From the NCBI GenBank assembly GCA_004335635.1, contig QAXH01005204.1, positions 1 through 64,000 on the forward strand: 64,000 bases of DNA, in the 5' to 3' direction. Positions within the stretch are counted from its first letter, which is position 1. Each line of letters begins with the position of its first letter. A model generated the notes under the pieces. The model did not search any database. It saw nothing but the letters and a program-made list of their open reading frames with translations, and was not told the DNA's origin. Below are positions 14,096 to 24,500 of this stretch, one piece after another. Made by a program: the position numbers and the translations under genes. The stretch comes from Chloromonas sp. AAM2 (Eukaryota; Chlorophyta; Chlorophyceae; Chlamydomonadales; Chlamydomonadaceae).

Positions 14096-15044
14096 ACAGG
14101 ACCTTGCTGTACATGCAGACCAGATCGTGTCTGTGGCGAGTTGCACGTGTTCAACTGCTGCTGTGAAATTCAAATTCAGCAGGGATGGAGTTGGTTGGCC
14201 GTGCCTTTTATTGGTGGGAAGGGCAGCAGTGTGCTGTAGGCTTGGGTTGGCGCTTGATCCTGAAAGTGCAAACGGACCCGATGTTGCACCTTGGAATTCA
14301 CGACTTGAATGGTGTTGCAGGTGCATGCCACAAGCTTAGAGGCAGTGACGTGTTCATAAAGTCAAGGTGGCACACATGGGGGGTACCAGTGGTTGGGATC
14401 CCTCCCCTCTTGTGAACAAACTGACCTGACGCTCATGACATTTACAAGGTCCACCATTTTGTGCTCAGCGGGCTTGTGCTTGCGTTTTGTGGAGGTATTG
14501 AACGTGATCAGCAGCCTTGGCAAAACTCCTGCATACAGTGGTGGGCAAAGCGCAAGGTTTCGATGATCTCTGACTAGTGTCTGCCCTTTTTCTCACAGAC
14601 TTTGTAATGACTCACAGACTATGTAATGGGGAACCAAATGCAATCATGACAGGTTTCACGCGCTCATGAAGGTCCTGCTCCCTTGTTGATTTGTCAGCCT
14701 GCACCTTACAGAATCCAGGCACTTGCGCACGAACACATCAGCTGGAGGCTACCTCCTGAGCAGGCTGCTGTTGGCACAAGGGTGACATGGAGCTTCCCTT
14801 CACATGTGACCTTGCAGTATTTGATGTTTGCGTTGGACGTGCTGCATGGTGTGCACTCCCTCCTTGCAAAGCAGACAATGCTGCTGCACACACCTGTCAC
14901 ATCACACATGTCACACATCACACCTACCACCTCTAACGCCGTACAGGCGCACTGTGCATCAGCTTGCACAATTTTCACGGTGCTGGTGTCGGCCATGCAT
15001 TGTCCTTGACGACAAGATAGAAAGCAGGCAAACCTGCTCCAGAC
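14096..15044 (+). other. ChlD 3' flank and intergenic DNA
   Basis: No gene seen. Holds the presumed ChlD 3' UTR, one copy of the dispersed GGAATCCC-type repeat (14391-14416) and two TGTAA words. Confidence 0.4.
14603..14626 (+). terminator. Candidate ChlD polyadenylation signals (TGTAA)
   Basis: TGTAA at 14603-14607 and again at 14622-14626, about 510 bases after the ChlD stop. TGTAA is the usual poly(A) signal of volvocine algae. Cleavage position cannot be set from sequence alone. Confidence 0.4.
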
Positions 15045-17773
15045 ATGGCTAAAAAACCCTTGCTCAAGCGGCTGCAGTTCCTCTTATCGCCGGCTAGAGC
15101 ATACAGGAAGGCGACCTTACGGGTGAAGCGTGTCAGGAGCGAGCTGGTGGAAGTGTTCTGGGAGTTGTTTTACTTTCTGACGCACGGATGCTTGCTGTTC
15201 TTCTACGACAAGACGCTGCCGCTGACCACCAGGTTATTCAGCAGGTACGATGAGAAAAGCTCAGCCATCGCACACTGTAAAGTTTGCGTCAAGTAGCGCA
15301 CGGTTACAGCGCCATGCGTGCTGGCTGCTCACACAACACACACTTCCCGATTGTGGGCGAGCAGGAGGCCTACACAACCCTTGGTTGGGATCAAGGATGT
15401 GAGAGCTAACCGGGTAGGTAGCGCATGCACATGCTTGGTCCATGGCAGCTGTCAGCGACAGCTGCCTGACAACCAGCACTTGCAGAACAGTGAATGACAG
15501 CATGCACAGGCAAGTTGAGGCCAGGCGTCACTGCCTTGTATGTGCTTGTTAGCGCACAGTTGTTTGCTCGCATGTGCACCATGCAGGCACCGCAGTGACA
15601 GTAAATGCTGAGCGCCGAGTCCATGCAAATCAATTGACAGCTTCATCACTGGTCAGACCCTTGTTTGGCACTGTTGCAAATTGCCCGCACATAACAAATG
15701 AAGAGCTTTGGTCTGTGCACAGAGTCCAAAAGCTGGTGTAGTGCCATTTCCTTGCGCAGATCAGGTTGAACATCAAGTCATCTTATGCTTCGCCGTTCAA
15801 CGTGGAACAATTTGAAGTAGAATGGGCGCCAGCTGACTCAAATCAATGGACATCTACATGGCAAGTGCATATGGCAGAGCCATAGCATTTCCAACCGTTG
15901 TATGCCTTCATGTGCAGACCCCTATGCATAAGGCGGGCTGCTTACAGGCATCAGCGTGCACAGGCACACACTCTCTTCATCACCCAGTTATTGACACTCG
16001 CTTTCGCCAATGTGCCACATTTGTATGCATGCTCTCTTAAGCAAACCATGCCGGCGAACAGTGTACATATGCTCTCTCTTTGCGTGTGCAACAGACGACT
16101 GTCTGACTTGACTGCTTGCAGTGCAAACGATCTTCAGCACCGGACAGTGGCTCGCCTCAAGCCAGACTCAGAATACAAGTTCAGAGTTCGGGCCAAAACC
16201 AGGCTCGGATGCAGCGGGTGAGAGGCAGAACCAACTCCAATGCAGGGCAAATCCACCTGCAACGTAGCACACACACACACACATGAAGAGCCCATCCCTG
16301 CATACAAGCACACTAGAGTGTGCAACGCAGCACAGAGGAGGACCAACCTCCTGCTTCACTCCATTCCAAATCCAACAGCATGCACGTGCAAAGTGCTGCA
16401 ACATGGATGCTTGTTGCCTCCTTTGGCTTGCAGGTGGTCAGCCGAGGTTCAGGCCAGGACGAAGATCGATCCCCTGAACGGGGGAGGTCACGCGCAGGGC
16501 TTCACATGGGAGCAGACACCCACAGATGTCACCATCATGTTCGAGGTGCGTGGCGGAGGGAGGTTGTGAGTGGATAGCTGAGTGATTGATTGCTGGTGCC
16601 ATGTTTGCTGTGGGAGCTGGAGCCAGTCGGACACTATCGGTCTTTTGTTGGTGAGTGCAGGTGGATACTACACACAGCTGGCCGTTGTGCTCCCTGAACT
16701 TCTGCACTGTGGCCAGCTTTTGAGAAACACGTTTCGTGCATGTGTGGATCGCAGTTGCCTGCTGGGACTAAGAAGACAGATGTGCGACTCAACCTCAAGC
16801 CGGAGTGGCTGCGGGTGGAGTTGGTTCAACCAGATGGCTCAACAAAGGTGAAGACCAAGCTAGGGTACAGCCTGACTAGGGCACAGCAGCAAGGAGTGCA
16901 CTGCTTTCCCTTCCCCTTTCCTTACTTAACAGACAGAGCGAGGATCGGGTTTAGAAGGACATCCAGTCAGCTCCTGCCAGGACCAAAACCCAAGCCAGTC
17001 GAGGTCGCAGTAACAGAATCTCCACGGTATCTGCCAAAGCCTGGGGCCGAGCCTGCCACGCTTGGCCATGAGGTACATGGCTGTAGCCCTGTGTATGCTG
17101 CGTGCCTGACTGGGTCCACCAGTGCACAGACATGGCACCTGCTCATCACTTGGGATGCCACTTGCCATGAATTCAACCATCATGGAGGTCACTGTGCTTG
17201 CCACGTCCCCTGCTCTGTCCCTTGCAGTACCTCCTAGAGGGTGATTTGTACGGCAAGGTGAAGAGCTTTGAGAACGGGTCCTTCTGGGAGATCGTCAAGG
17301 AACGCAACAAGCTGGTAGGGGAAGGCACAGACTGATGTGCTCCGGTTCATCACATTCTGGCCATGGTTCAGTTGACTGCCCAACGCATTGTTGACAACGA
17401 GTGTCGATGACTACACTCAGTGCTGCTGTGATCCCTGCAGACGCGTTTGTGAGATCCTGTCCCTCGACTGATCGTGCCGGCTGACTGACTCCTGTTCCAA
17501 TGTGCATTGAGCCAAGTCCAATCACCTGGCAATCCTGTTGACAGCCACTCCTGTTCCGTGTTCCCTCCTTTGCAGATGCTCAACCTGACGCTAGAGAAGA
17601 GCAGCAAGTCCCTTGCCCCCAAATTCGACTACTGGCGGGCCATCATTCCCGGCCAGCATGAGATTGACACGCACAAGATTACGAGCGAGGAGGCAGGCAC
17701 CGGCATGCAGATGCTGCAGCCGGGGCAGTATGATCCCATGCAGATGAGAAATATGGGCATTAAGGGCTTCTGA
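15045..17773 (+). CDS. FN3 + CS (p23/NudC-like) domain protein
   Basis: Exons: 15045-15244, 15765-15860, 16122-16217, 16434-16545, 16755-16847, 17228-17314, 17576-17773. They sum to 882 nt (293 aa) and stay in phase only if the intron after 15860 uses a GC donor (GCAAGT). The N-terminus is basic (MAKKPLLKRLQ), followed by a hydrophobic stretch around residues 38-55 that could be a membrane anchor. Next is a fibronectin type III-like module (VARLKPDSEYKFRVRA, about 110-130). Then comes a CS domain from FTWEQTPTDVTIMFE through LEGDLYGKVKS and FWEIVKE to LNLTLEK. The C-terminus (QYDPMQMRNMGIKGF) resembles tails of NudC-type proteins. CS domains act as co-chaperone or adaptor folds. The pathway here is unknown and the FN3-CS pairing is unusual. 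Confidence 0.75.
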
Positions 17774-17915
17774 ACACTGGGGCTTTGCAGCAAGGCACCT
17801 CGCCATGTGATCCTTAGACGCGTGCTGTGTGAAGCAGGGTATGCAGTGTCAGCTTAGGGTAGACTGTAGGAAGCTATAGCAGGGATGTGTAGGCAAGGTA
17901 TAGCTTGGGAAGAAT

Positions 17916-17920
17916 TGTAA
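17916..17920 (+). terminator. Candidate poly(A) signal of the FN3/CS gene (TGTAA)
   Basis: TGTAA about 143 bases after the stop at 17773 and just upstream of the left end of the TIR element. Matches the volvocine poly(A) word. Confidence 0.4.
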
Positions 17921-17930
17921 ACGCGCCACG

Positions 17931-18533
17931 GAAAAAAAGAAGTTTGCCAGTTCTGGGACAATTCTTGTGTGACTCTCAATTCTGGGGCAGTTTCTGGGCT
18001 ACACAAATGAGCAGACTGCAAGAAGAGATGGAGTGAAATTGAACTAAACGCTGGTCCACCCTTCCTCATAGCCCATGAGCCACTCCACCCATGCTGCATT
18101 TAGCACGCCTGTGTGCCTCATGGGCGTGCGCCGCTCAAACCTTACCTGAGTGCGCAGGTCCCTGAATGTACGCACACTCAGCCTCTTGCTGGCGCTGCAT
18201 AACAGCAAAACGATTTTCAGCCACAAGCAATTAGCTCAATGGAGAGACAAAAGCGGCATAAAGAAAACTTGGTAATAGCTTGGTCAGTAAAGAAGATTGG
18301 TCTCCAACAGTGGCGGCTGTCATTTCTTGTACATGCTGTGCATGAGTAGTAGTTTGGCAATGCACCATCTACCACAACATCCATGTGAGATTGATGAGTG
18401 TCTTGACAAATACACAAGTCTTGGGACTATCGCACCCGTACACATCATAACCCAGATGATAACCCAGAATGTGTATCACCACTAGTGAGTCGCACACACA
18501 ACTTGTCTTAGAACTGGCAAACATATTTTTTTT
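17931..18533. mobile_element. TIR element A (about 600 bp)
   Basis: Left end: an A-run followed by TTTGCCAGTTCTGGGACAA. The right end at 18501-18533 is its inverted partner (GAACTGGCAAACAT followed by a T-run). The imperfect inverted repeats extend about 40 bases including the GTGTG segments. On the minus strand 18226-18041 an open frame ends in LNAAWVEWLMGYEEGWTSV before a stop; this resembles the C-terminal motif seen in phage-type DNA methylases. 18170-18197 is identical, inverted, to 28 bases inside element B. No full transposase is present, so it is non-autonomous. Confidence 0.7.
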
Positions 18534-18740
18534 GGCATTTCAAGTCAGTCACAGGGTGAGATATTGCTCTGCAGCCCTGCCAGGTGCCGGTGAGACCCCT
18601 GGCATCCACTAGCCGTTAGACCTGGCTTGCTCTTGGCACACCATGGGAAGCCGGTCTAAAACCAAAACGCAGGGTGGCTTGCTCGCAACGTGCTGGAAAG
18701 CCATGTGCAAAAGAGCACCACACGTCACACTCTGCCCTAG

Positions 18741-18822
18741 GTTAGACAAAAGCACTGCTCTTCCCGACACATTGAGATGCACTAAGTTAGACAAAAGCAC
18801 TGCTCTTCCTGACACACTGAGA
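18741..18822 (+). repeat. Two-copy tandem repeat, 45-bp period
   Basis: The segment beginning GTTAGACAAAAGCACTGCTC occurs at 18741 and again at 18786, differing at a few bases. It is non-coding as far as I can see and lies downstream of the minus-strand membrane-protein gene. Confidence 0.7.
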
Positions 18823-19142
18823 AAGAACAAAAATTGCTGGGTTGCTGAACCAGCCATGCTCAAGGTGTCTTTCTCTGGTTCCTGCCTTCCTTCAGACCAA
18901 AGTCATCGACAGACACCAATGCTTCTCTTTGATGAGGCCTTAGTCCACATCTACAATACCTCTTCCCTGAGGCCTCATCATGGCCACACAAAGCACGTGA
19001 CTGCACTGCGCATGCTTTTCCAAAACAGAGGCCAACACGCATGACCTGCTGTTTGTCGCACAAAACCTCAGGCTCAGGAGGGCCTGAGCGAATGTGTGGC
19101 CACGGGCTCTGGAAGGGCTGGGAAGGTCTCCACAGCGACACC

Positions 19143-20988
19143 TCACACCCGCATGGTCTCGTCTCCGTAGCCCCACCGCTTCCACACCCTGTGCTTGAGT
19201 ACGATGTCCCCGCTCTTGTACACCGCACCGGGGTTCATGGGCAGCGACCCATCCACCTCCCCGCCCATGCCCGTCCACATGTACAGCACGCACATGGCGG
19301 CCGCAGCCACCCCGCATGCGCCGGGGTAGAAGTCAGGCAACCGCAGAATCATCCAGTCCCAGGGGGCCTTCTCCCTGCCTGAGGCTAGGAAGGCGCGGGG
19401 TGCGCTGTAGTCGTAGCTCTGCGAGCCGCTGTTGGGCCGGTGGGACCAGCCCCACACACCGTCCTTAACGGCCACCAGGGCACACAAGACTGCAGCCACA
19501 ACACAAAGACGCATACAGAATGAACTACCACACAGCTGCTCAGATCTGCACGTATGGTCATCCTCATCATCGAAGTGTTTGAAGCACAGCCAGCATTGCA
19601 AGCTCTGCATAAGCCCAGGCAACCATGAGGCCATTCAGACGTGAGTGTGACATGTGTGTCGTAATGTGAGTGTGTGATGTGTGACTCAGTCCATGGTGTG
19701 AGTGTGTGATGTGTGGCTCAGTCCATGGTGTGAGTGTGTGATGGGTGGCTCAGTCCATGGTGTGAGTTGCAAGTGTGATGTGTGGCTCACCCCATGCTGC
19801 CTTAACGCCCAGCTCCCCAATAGTCCCGTTGCGCATGTCACTCATGGCCAGGCTGCACAGCGCCAGGCATGCGGCGCTGCCCCAACCAACGAACAGGGAC
19901 TCAACGCTGCCATTCCATGTGAACGAGGCCAGGCCACCCACTGCATGCACACGAGGCAGGCGGGCACATGCAAGAGGATGAGAGTCACAAAATGCGCTCC
20001 AAGGCAACACTGCATGTAGTGACGTGACGACAGAGTATGCCAGGATGCATCTCAGATATGTTGATCAATTGTGTCCCTGGCAACAACAAACAGGGAATAA
20101 AGATATTCGACTGTTGCTGCAACGGTTGCACTGGCACAGGGTGCACTATGCGCGTCATCACATAGCTGTGGCTGCAGCACCACATGTACGTCACATCATG
20201 TGGCATGGCTGATGCGCATAACCCAAGCACCCCGGTCCCACTCACATGCCATGATGGCTGCGAATCCCAGGGTGAACCATCTCATAGGATGTGAGCCCCA
20301 GTCCCTGAGCATCCAGTAGGGGTCGTCCTCCCGCCACCAGCCCCCACCTGGGGGATCCCCGCGCCGCCCGCCCGCCCCACCATCTGCCCCGTCATCTCCG
20401 TCATCTCCGCCTGCATCCAACTCGAGCTCCAGGCTTGGGGGCAGGTTGGGTTCAAAACTGCGGCCTAGCCACTCGTCGTTGTACTGATAGCGAGCATCGC
20501 CCATTTCGCGGATCATCTTGTTGATTGGGGACTCTTCTTGGGCCAGCCAGGCGGGGTTGAACCAATCGGGCATCTCCCCGTTTGTGTACCGCTCAGCTGC
20601 TGACGCTCGCATGGATTCCCACACTGCATAGGCAGAAGTAGTGAAGCATGCATGTCAGCGGGCACACATGCCGAAGATGGTCAAATTAGGTGGCTGCAAG
20701 CATGGGCATGTCGTTGACCCAAGTGCATGGCCCTCACCCCGTTGGCGCTCGCCCTTCTTGATTTCAGTCCAGCGCTGGTAGCCCTCTTCACCCATGAGGC
20801 TGGGGCCCATCTCTTGTTCCTGCATCAGCTGTCTCGTCTGTTCCTCCTGCTGCTCCGGGCTGGATGGCGGACCCTGGATGCTGCGCCTGTTCAGATTGTC
20901 GTACCAGGGCGCAGGGCCTGAAGAATCAGGGCCTTCAGCAGCGGCCTGCACTCTCTGCCATCGCGCAAGCCTCCTGTGACCAGATGTG
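19143..20988 (-). CDS. Unrecognised multi-span membrane protein, probably plastid
   Basis: I do not recognise this protein. Minus-strand exons: about 20945-20738, 20623-20246, 19940-19791 and 19489-19143 (stop), all joined in phase 1. The first part is soluble: a Gln/Glu-rich stretch (SSPEQQEEQTRQLMQEQEMG), then a Trp-rich region (PDWFNPAWLAQEE) and an acidic Gly/Asp linker. Four hydrophobic segments follow: MRWFTLGFAAIMALGGLASF, LFVGWGSAACLALCSLAM, VLCALVAVKDGVWGW and GVAAAAMCVLYMW. The last exon is rich in Trp/Tyr/Pro and ends GYGDETMRV. The AAAEGP start of the first exon looks like the end of a transit peptide; the exon carrying the true ATG is not resolved. Clean splicing and composition make it a real gene. 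Confidence 0.65.
19665..19790. repeat. Minisatellite, 32-bp period, next to a splice donor
   Basis: CAGTCCATGG recurs at 19687, 19719 and 19751 within units of about 32 bases rich in GTGTGATG; the flanks add partial units. The array ends at 19790, directly against the splice donor of the minus-strand exon 19940-19791. Confidence 0.75.
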
Positions 20989-21531
20989 ACGGCCAACGTG
21001 ACCAGTCCGATCCAGGAACATGCACAAACCATGATCTGCGTATTCTTATGCAGTGGTCACACCTGCATAGCGCCGGCCTGCGCTGGATGCAGGGAGCCGT
21101 GGAGGTGCTCCATCCTACGGGCGGCTGGACCTGATGCTGCATTCCACACCCAGACATTACAGTTCGAACATGGTTGACAGCCATGCTGGTGTGATCAGCA
21201 CAGGCTTTCAGCATCCAAATTGCAAGTTGTCCACGTGGCGAGTCAGTTTCTGTCCAAAATTCGGCATCCGGCAGCAAGACATGCGAGCAGCCTTGTTTGT
21301 GTACTAGAAGCGTGGAAACGCACGCGCAGCCTGCCCAAGCTGAAGAGCAGCACCGGCAGCAAGAATGCAGCGAATCGCCGGCATGGTGCCGGGACTCATT
21401 GCCCGGTCCACCCACAGCTTAGGCGAAAGCTCGTTTGCAATCGCTCTTGAGCGCGGCATGGGGGTGAGCTGTCGCGCTGGGCATGGGCGGAAACCGAGGC
21501 GCCTGTCTGCCAGTTAGCCTTGATTTAATTC
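20989..21531. promoter_or_regulatory. Divergent upstream region: membrane protein / fumarase
   Basis: Holds the unresolved first exon of the minus-strand gene and the fumarase promoter. A short minus-strand frame starting MPAIRCILAAGAALQLGQAA near 21382 looks like a targeting peptide, but its donor phase does not join the next exon, so it is not assigned. Confidence 0.3.
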
Positions 21532-24500
21532 ATGTCGAAACATGTGCATGTGCAGGCTTTGAGAGGCATGGCCGCTGCCCCTCCCGGATTCAATTACGTA
21601 GACATGTTCGCCCAGCCCAACAAGCAGAAAATAGAGTACAGGCTGCTTACTGACCAGCACGTCAAGGTGCACAAGCTGGGAGACAAGCAATTCCTCCAGG
21701 TGCGTGCCTTTGTGATAATGTGATGTGTATGCACAACATCAGGACGCTCGGCAAACTGATGTTGGCTAGGTTACACTGGGACACAGGCAGTGGTGCTGGA
21801 GATGCGAACCTGGATGGTCATGTGCTAGCAGGCAAGTGCGCCATACGCTGCCAAGCTGCAGCCTACAGAAGCAGCAGCTAGGTGCGGCAGCATCTCTGAC
21901 GACAAGTGCACGTAAGCACGAATGCCATGGTAGATTGCAGGGGCAGGCAGGCACAGGTGGCGAACCTACCTTGCCTTTGAGGCTCTGCCTGCAGTCCGGT
22001 CCTGACTTTCATACAGCTTCAACCAGCCAATCTTCAGGCAGCGTTCACTTTTCTTGCGCAGCTTTTCTTGTACAGTGTCATAAACAGTTCGCTCATTAAG
22101 TCGCCTTGGTGCTTGTGTTTTGCTCAGGTTGAGCCCGAGGCCCTCACTCTTCTGGCCCGTGAGGCAATGGTTGACATCGCCCACCTCCTGAGGCCCTCAC
22201 ACCTGCAGCAGCTGCGCAACATCCTGGACGATAAGGAAGCATCAACAAACGACAAGTTTGTGGCGCTGGAGCTGCTCAAGAATGCAAACATAGCAGCAGG
22301 TGTGTGTAATTTAGATTGGAGTATTATAGGTGCCTGAGGGGGTTTATGGCGGTTCAAACACCAAGGCCGAGGGTTTGCGCTGCAAACACCGAGGCCGAGG
22401 CCGGGGGCATAGTGAGGCCGAGCAAGCCTGAGGGCGTAAAACTCAATTGCATGCCAACGTTACTGCACAGGCGGGTGCACACTTTCGCTTCAGCATGGGG
22501 CCAGGTCAGCATGGGCATGAGCAGGGCATTTGGAGGCACTGATGGGCTTGATATGCAGGCAGGCGGGCGGGCAGGCAGCATTAGAACAGCGCAGGCCTGC
22601 TGAGGGATGCTCATCCCACTCGAGTCAAGGTTTTGATGCTTTCAACGGGCTACCTGCTCTGTGTCTCCAGGCATGGTGCTTCCTGGCTGCCAGGACACGG
22701 GCACCGCCATAGTGCTGGGGAAGCGCGGCCAGTACGTGCTGACTGACGGCAGGGACGAGGAGGCCATCAGCAGGGGGGTGTTCAAGGCGTACACTGAGAA
22801 GAACCTCAGATACTCACAGGTACAGGGGAAATCTCACACAGGGCATGCACAACACAACGAATCCCTGTAAGGCCTCTTATGCAAAGTAGTGGAGTGTTCA
22901 AGGCGTACACTGAGAAGAACCTCAGATACTCACAGGTACAGGGGAAATCTCACACAGGGCATGCACAACACAACGAATCCCTGTAAGGCCTCTTATGCAA
23001 AGTAGTGGAGTGTTCAAGGCGTACACTGAGAAGAACCTCAGATATGCACAGGTGCGAGGGAGCGAAGTACACGAACTTGATACATGGAGATCAGCGCATG
23101 GGGTCGGATTGGCATGGAGCCCGCTTGCGAATGGAACTCAGGATGGCCAGTGTCCTAGATTGTCTACTCAACAAGTAATTGTGTTGGCATAAGATATGAA
23201 GATGTGATGTCCTGTTAGCTGCCATGCTGGCCCATGCAAGGCTGCACATGGGGGCCGGAGAAGCAAGCACTGGCATCTGCTCTCACACAGGGCATGCATA
23301 ACACAACAGGCTCTTCTGTGCCGAGACTGTCAACAGTTGTTCCACTACTGTTAAGCTCTGTTGAAGGCAGGTACGAGCTGTTGCTGGATGAGTGCAAGCT
23401 CTTTGCATGGCTTCCCTCTGCCCCTGCACTGTCAATTCCACGCCATGCATTTTCGGTTGGCTGTCTCAGCACTCAGTTTGTAGAGCTGCAATAGCACAGT
23501 TGTTCACACCCTGCCTGTGCAGGTCGCCCCCCTTGACATGTTCACGGAGAAGAACACCGGCAGCAACCTGCCCGCCCAGATAGACCTGTACGCCACACCT
23601 GGCAGCGCATACGAGTTCCTGTTCGTGGCCAAGGGCGGAGGCAGCGCCAACAAGACCTCGCTCTACCAGATGGTAAGGGCACCGGCAGGCTCAGGCAGGA
23701 GGCCAAGCGCAAAGGGCAAACCAGGCGCGTACTCAGCAACAGGATAGAAGGATGTAGCAGCGGCTGGACGAACGATGGACCTGTTCCAGACTATTGGGGG
23801 AAGATCAAGGCTATGGCTGCATCTCAAATCAGTTTCAAACTCAGCAGCTGCCGTGTGATTGCCACTGGTGTGGGACCTGCAGGACAAGGTCAATTGGGCT
23901 CAGCCTTGAAGTCTGTGCATCTTGCTGTGCTTCCATTGCACACAGACCAAGGCTGTCCTGAACCCCGCTGCCCTGGCCAAGTTCCTTGACGAGAAGATCA
24001 AGAGCCTGGGCACCTCGGCCTGCCCCCCTTATCACCTGGCGGTGGTGGTGGGAGGCACGAGTGCGGAACTGAACCTCAAGACAGTCAAGCTGGCAAGCTG
24101 CAAGTGAGGATCACACATGCATTATGAAACGGGCCGGTGAGGTTTTCAATCAGCCTCGCTTGTATCTAGTGCTCGTATCTAATCATAGTGTATCTAAGTG
24201 CTTGTATCCGGGCATCATATGGCATTCATGGTGTCCATGGTATCTTGTCGGTATCTTGTGGCAACCTGCACCGATGTCGAGTTAGTCTTGGCGCTTGTAC
24301 CTTGCCGTGCCAGCATGTCGGTGGCAAGACGTGAATGGTGTGGTAGCAATTGGACACAGCAGTGCAACTCGCAATCTGAATCATTTCAGGTACCTGGATG
24401 GTTTGCCCACAGTGGGCTCCAAGGATGGCAGCGCCTTTCGGGACCTGGAGTGGGAGCAGAAGATACTGGAAATATCACGGCAAATGGGCATTGGTGGGTG

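Noticed and set aside
22894..23052. Extra constitutive fumarase exons
   Set aside because: Adding copies would duplicate a conserved segment and change the 119-residue spacing between Cys120 and Cys239; they are treated as a repeat, possibly alternatively spliced.
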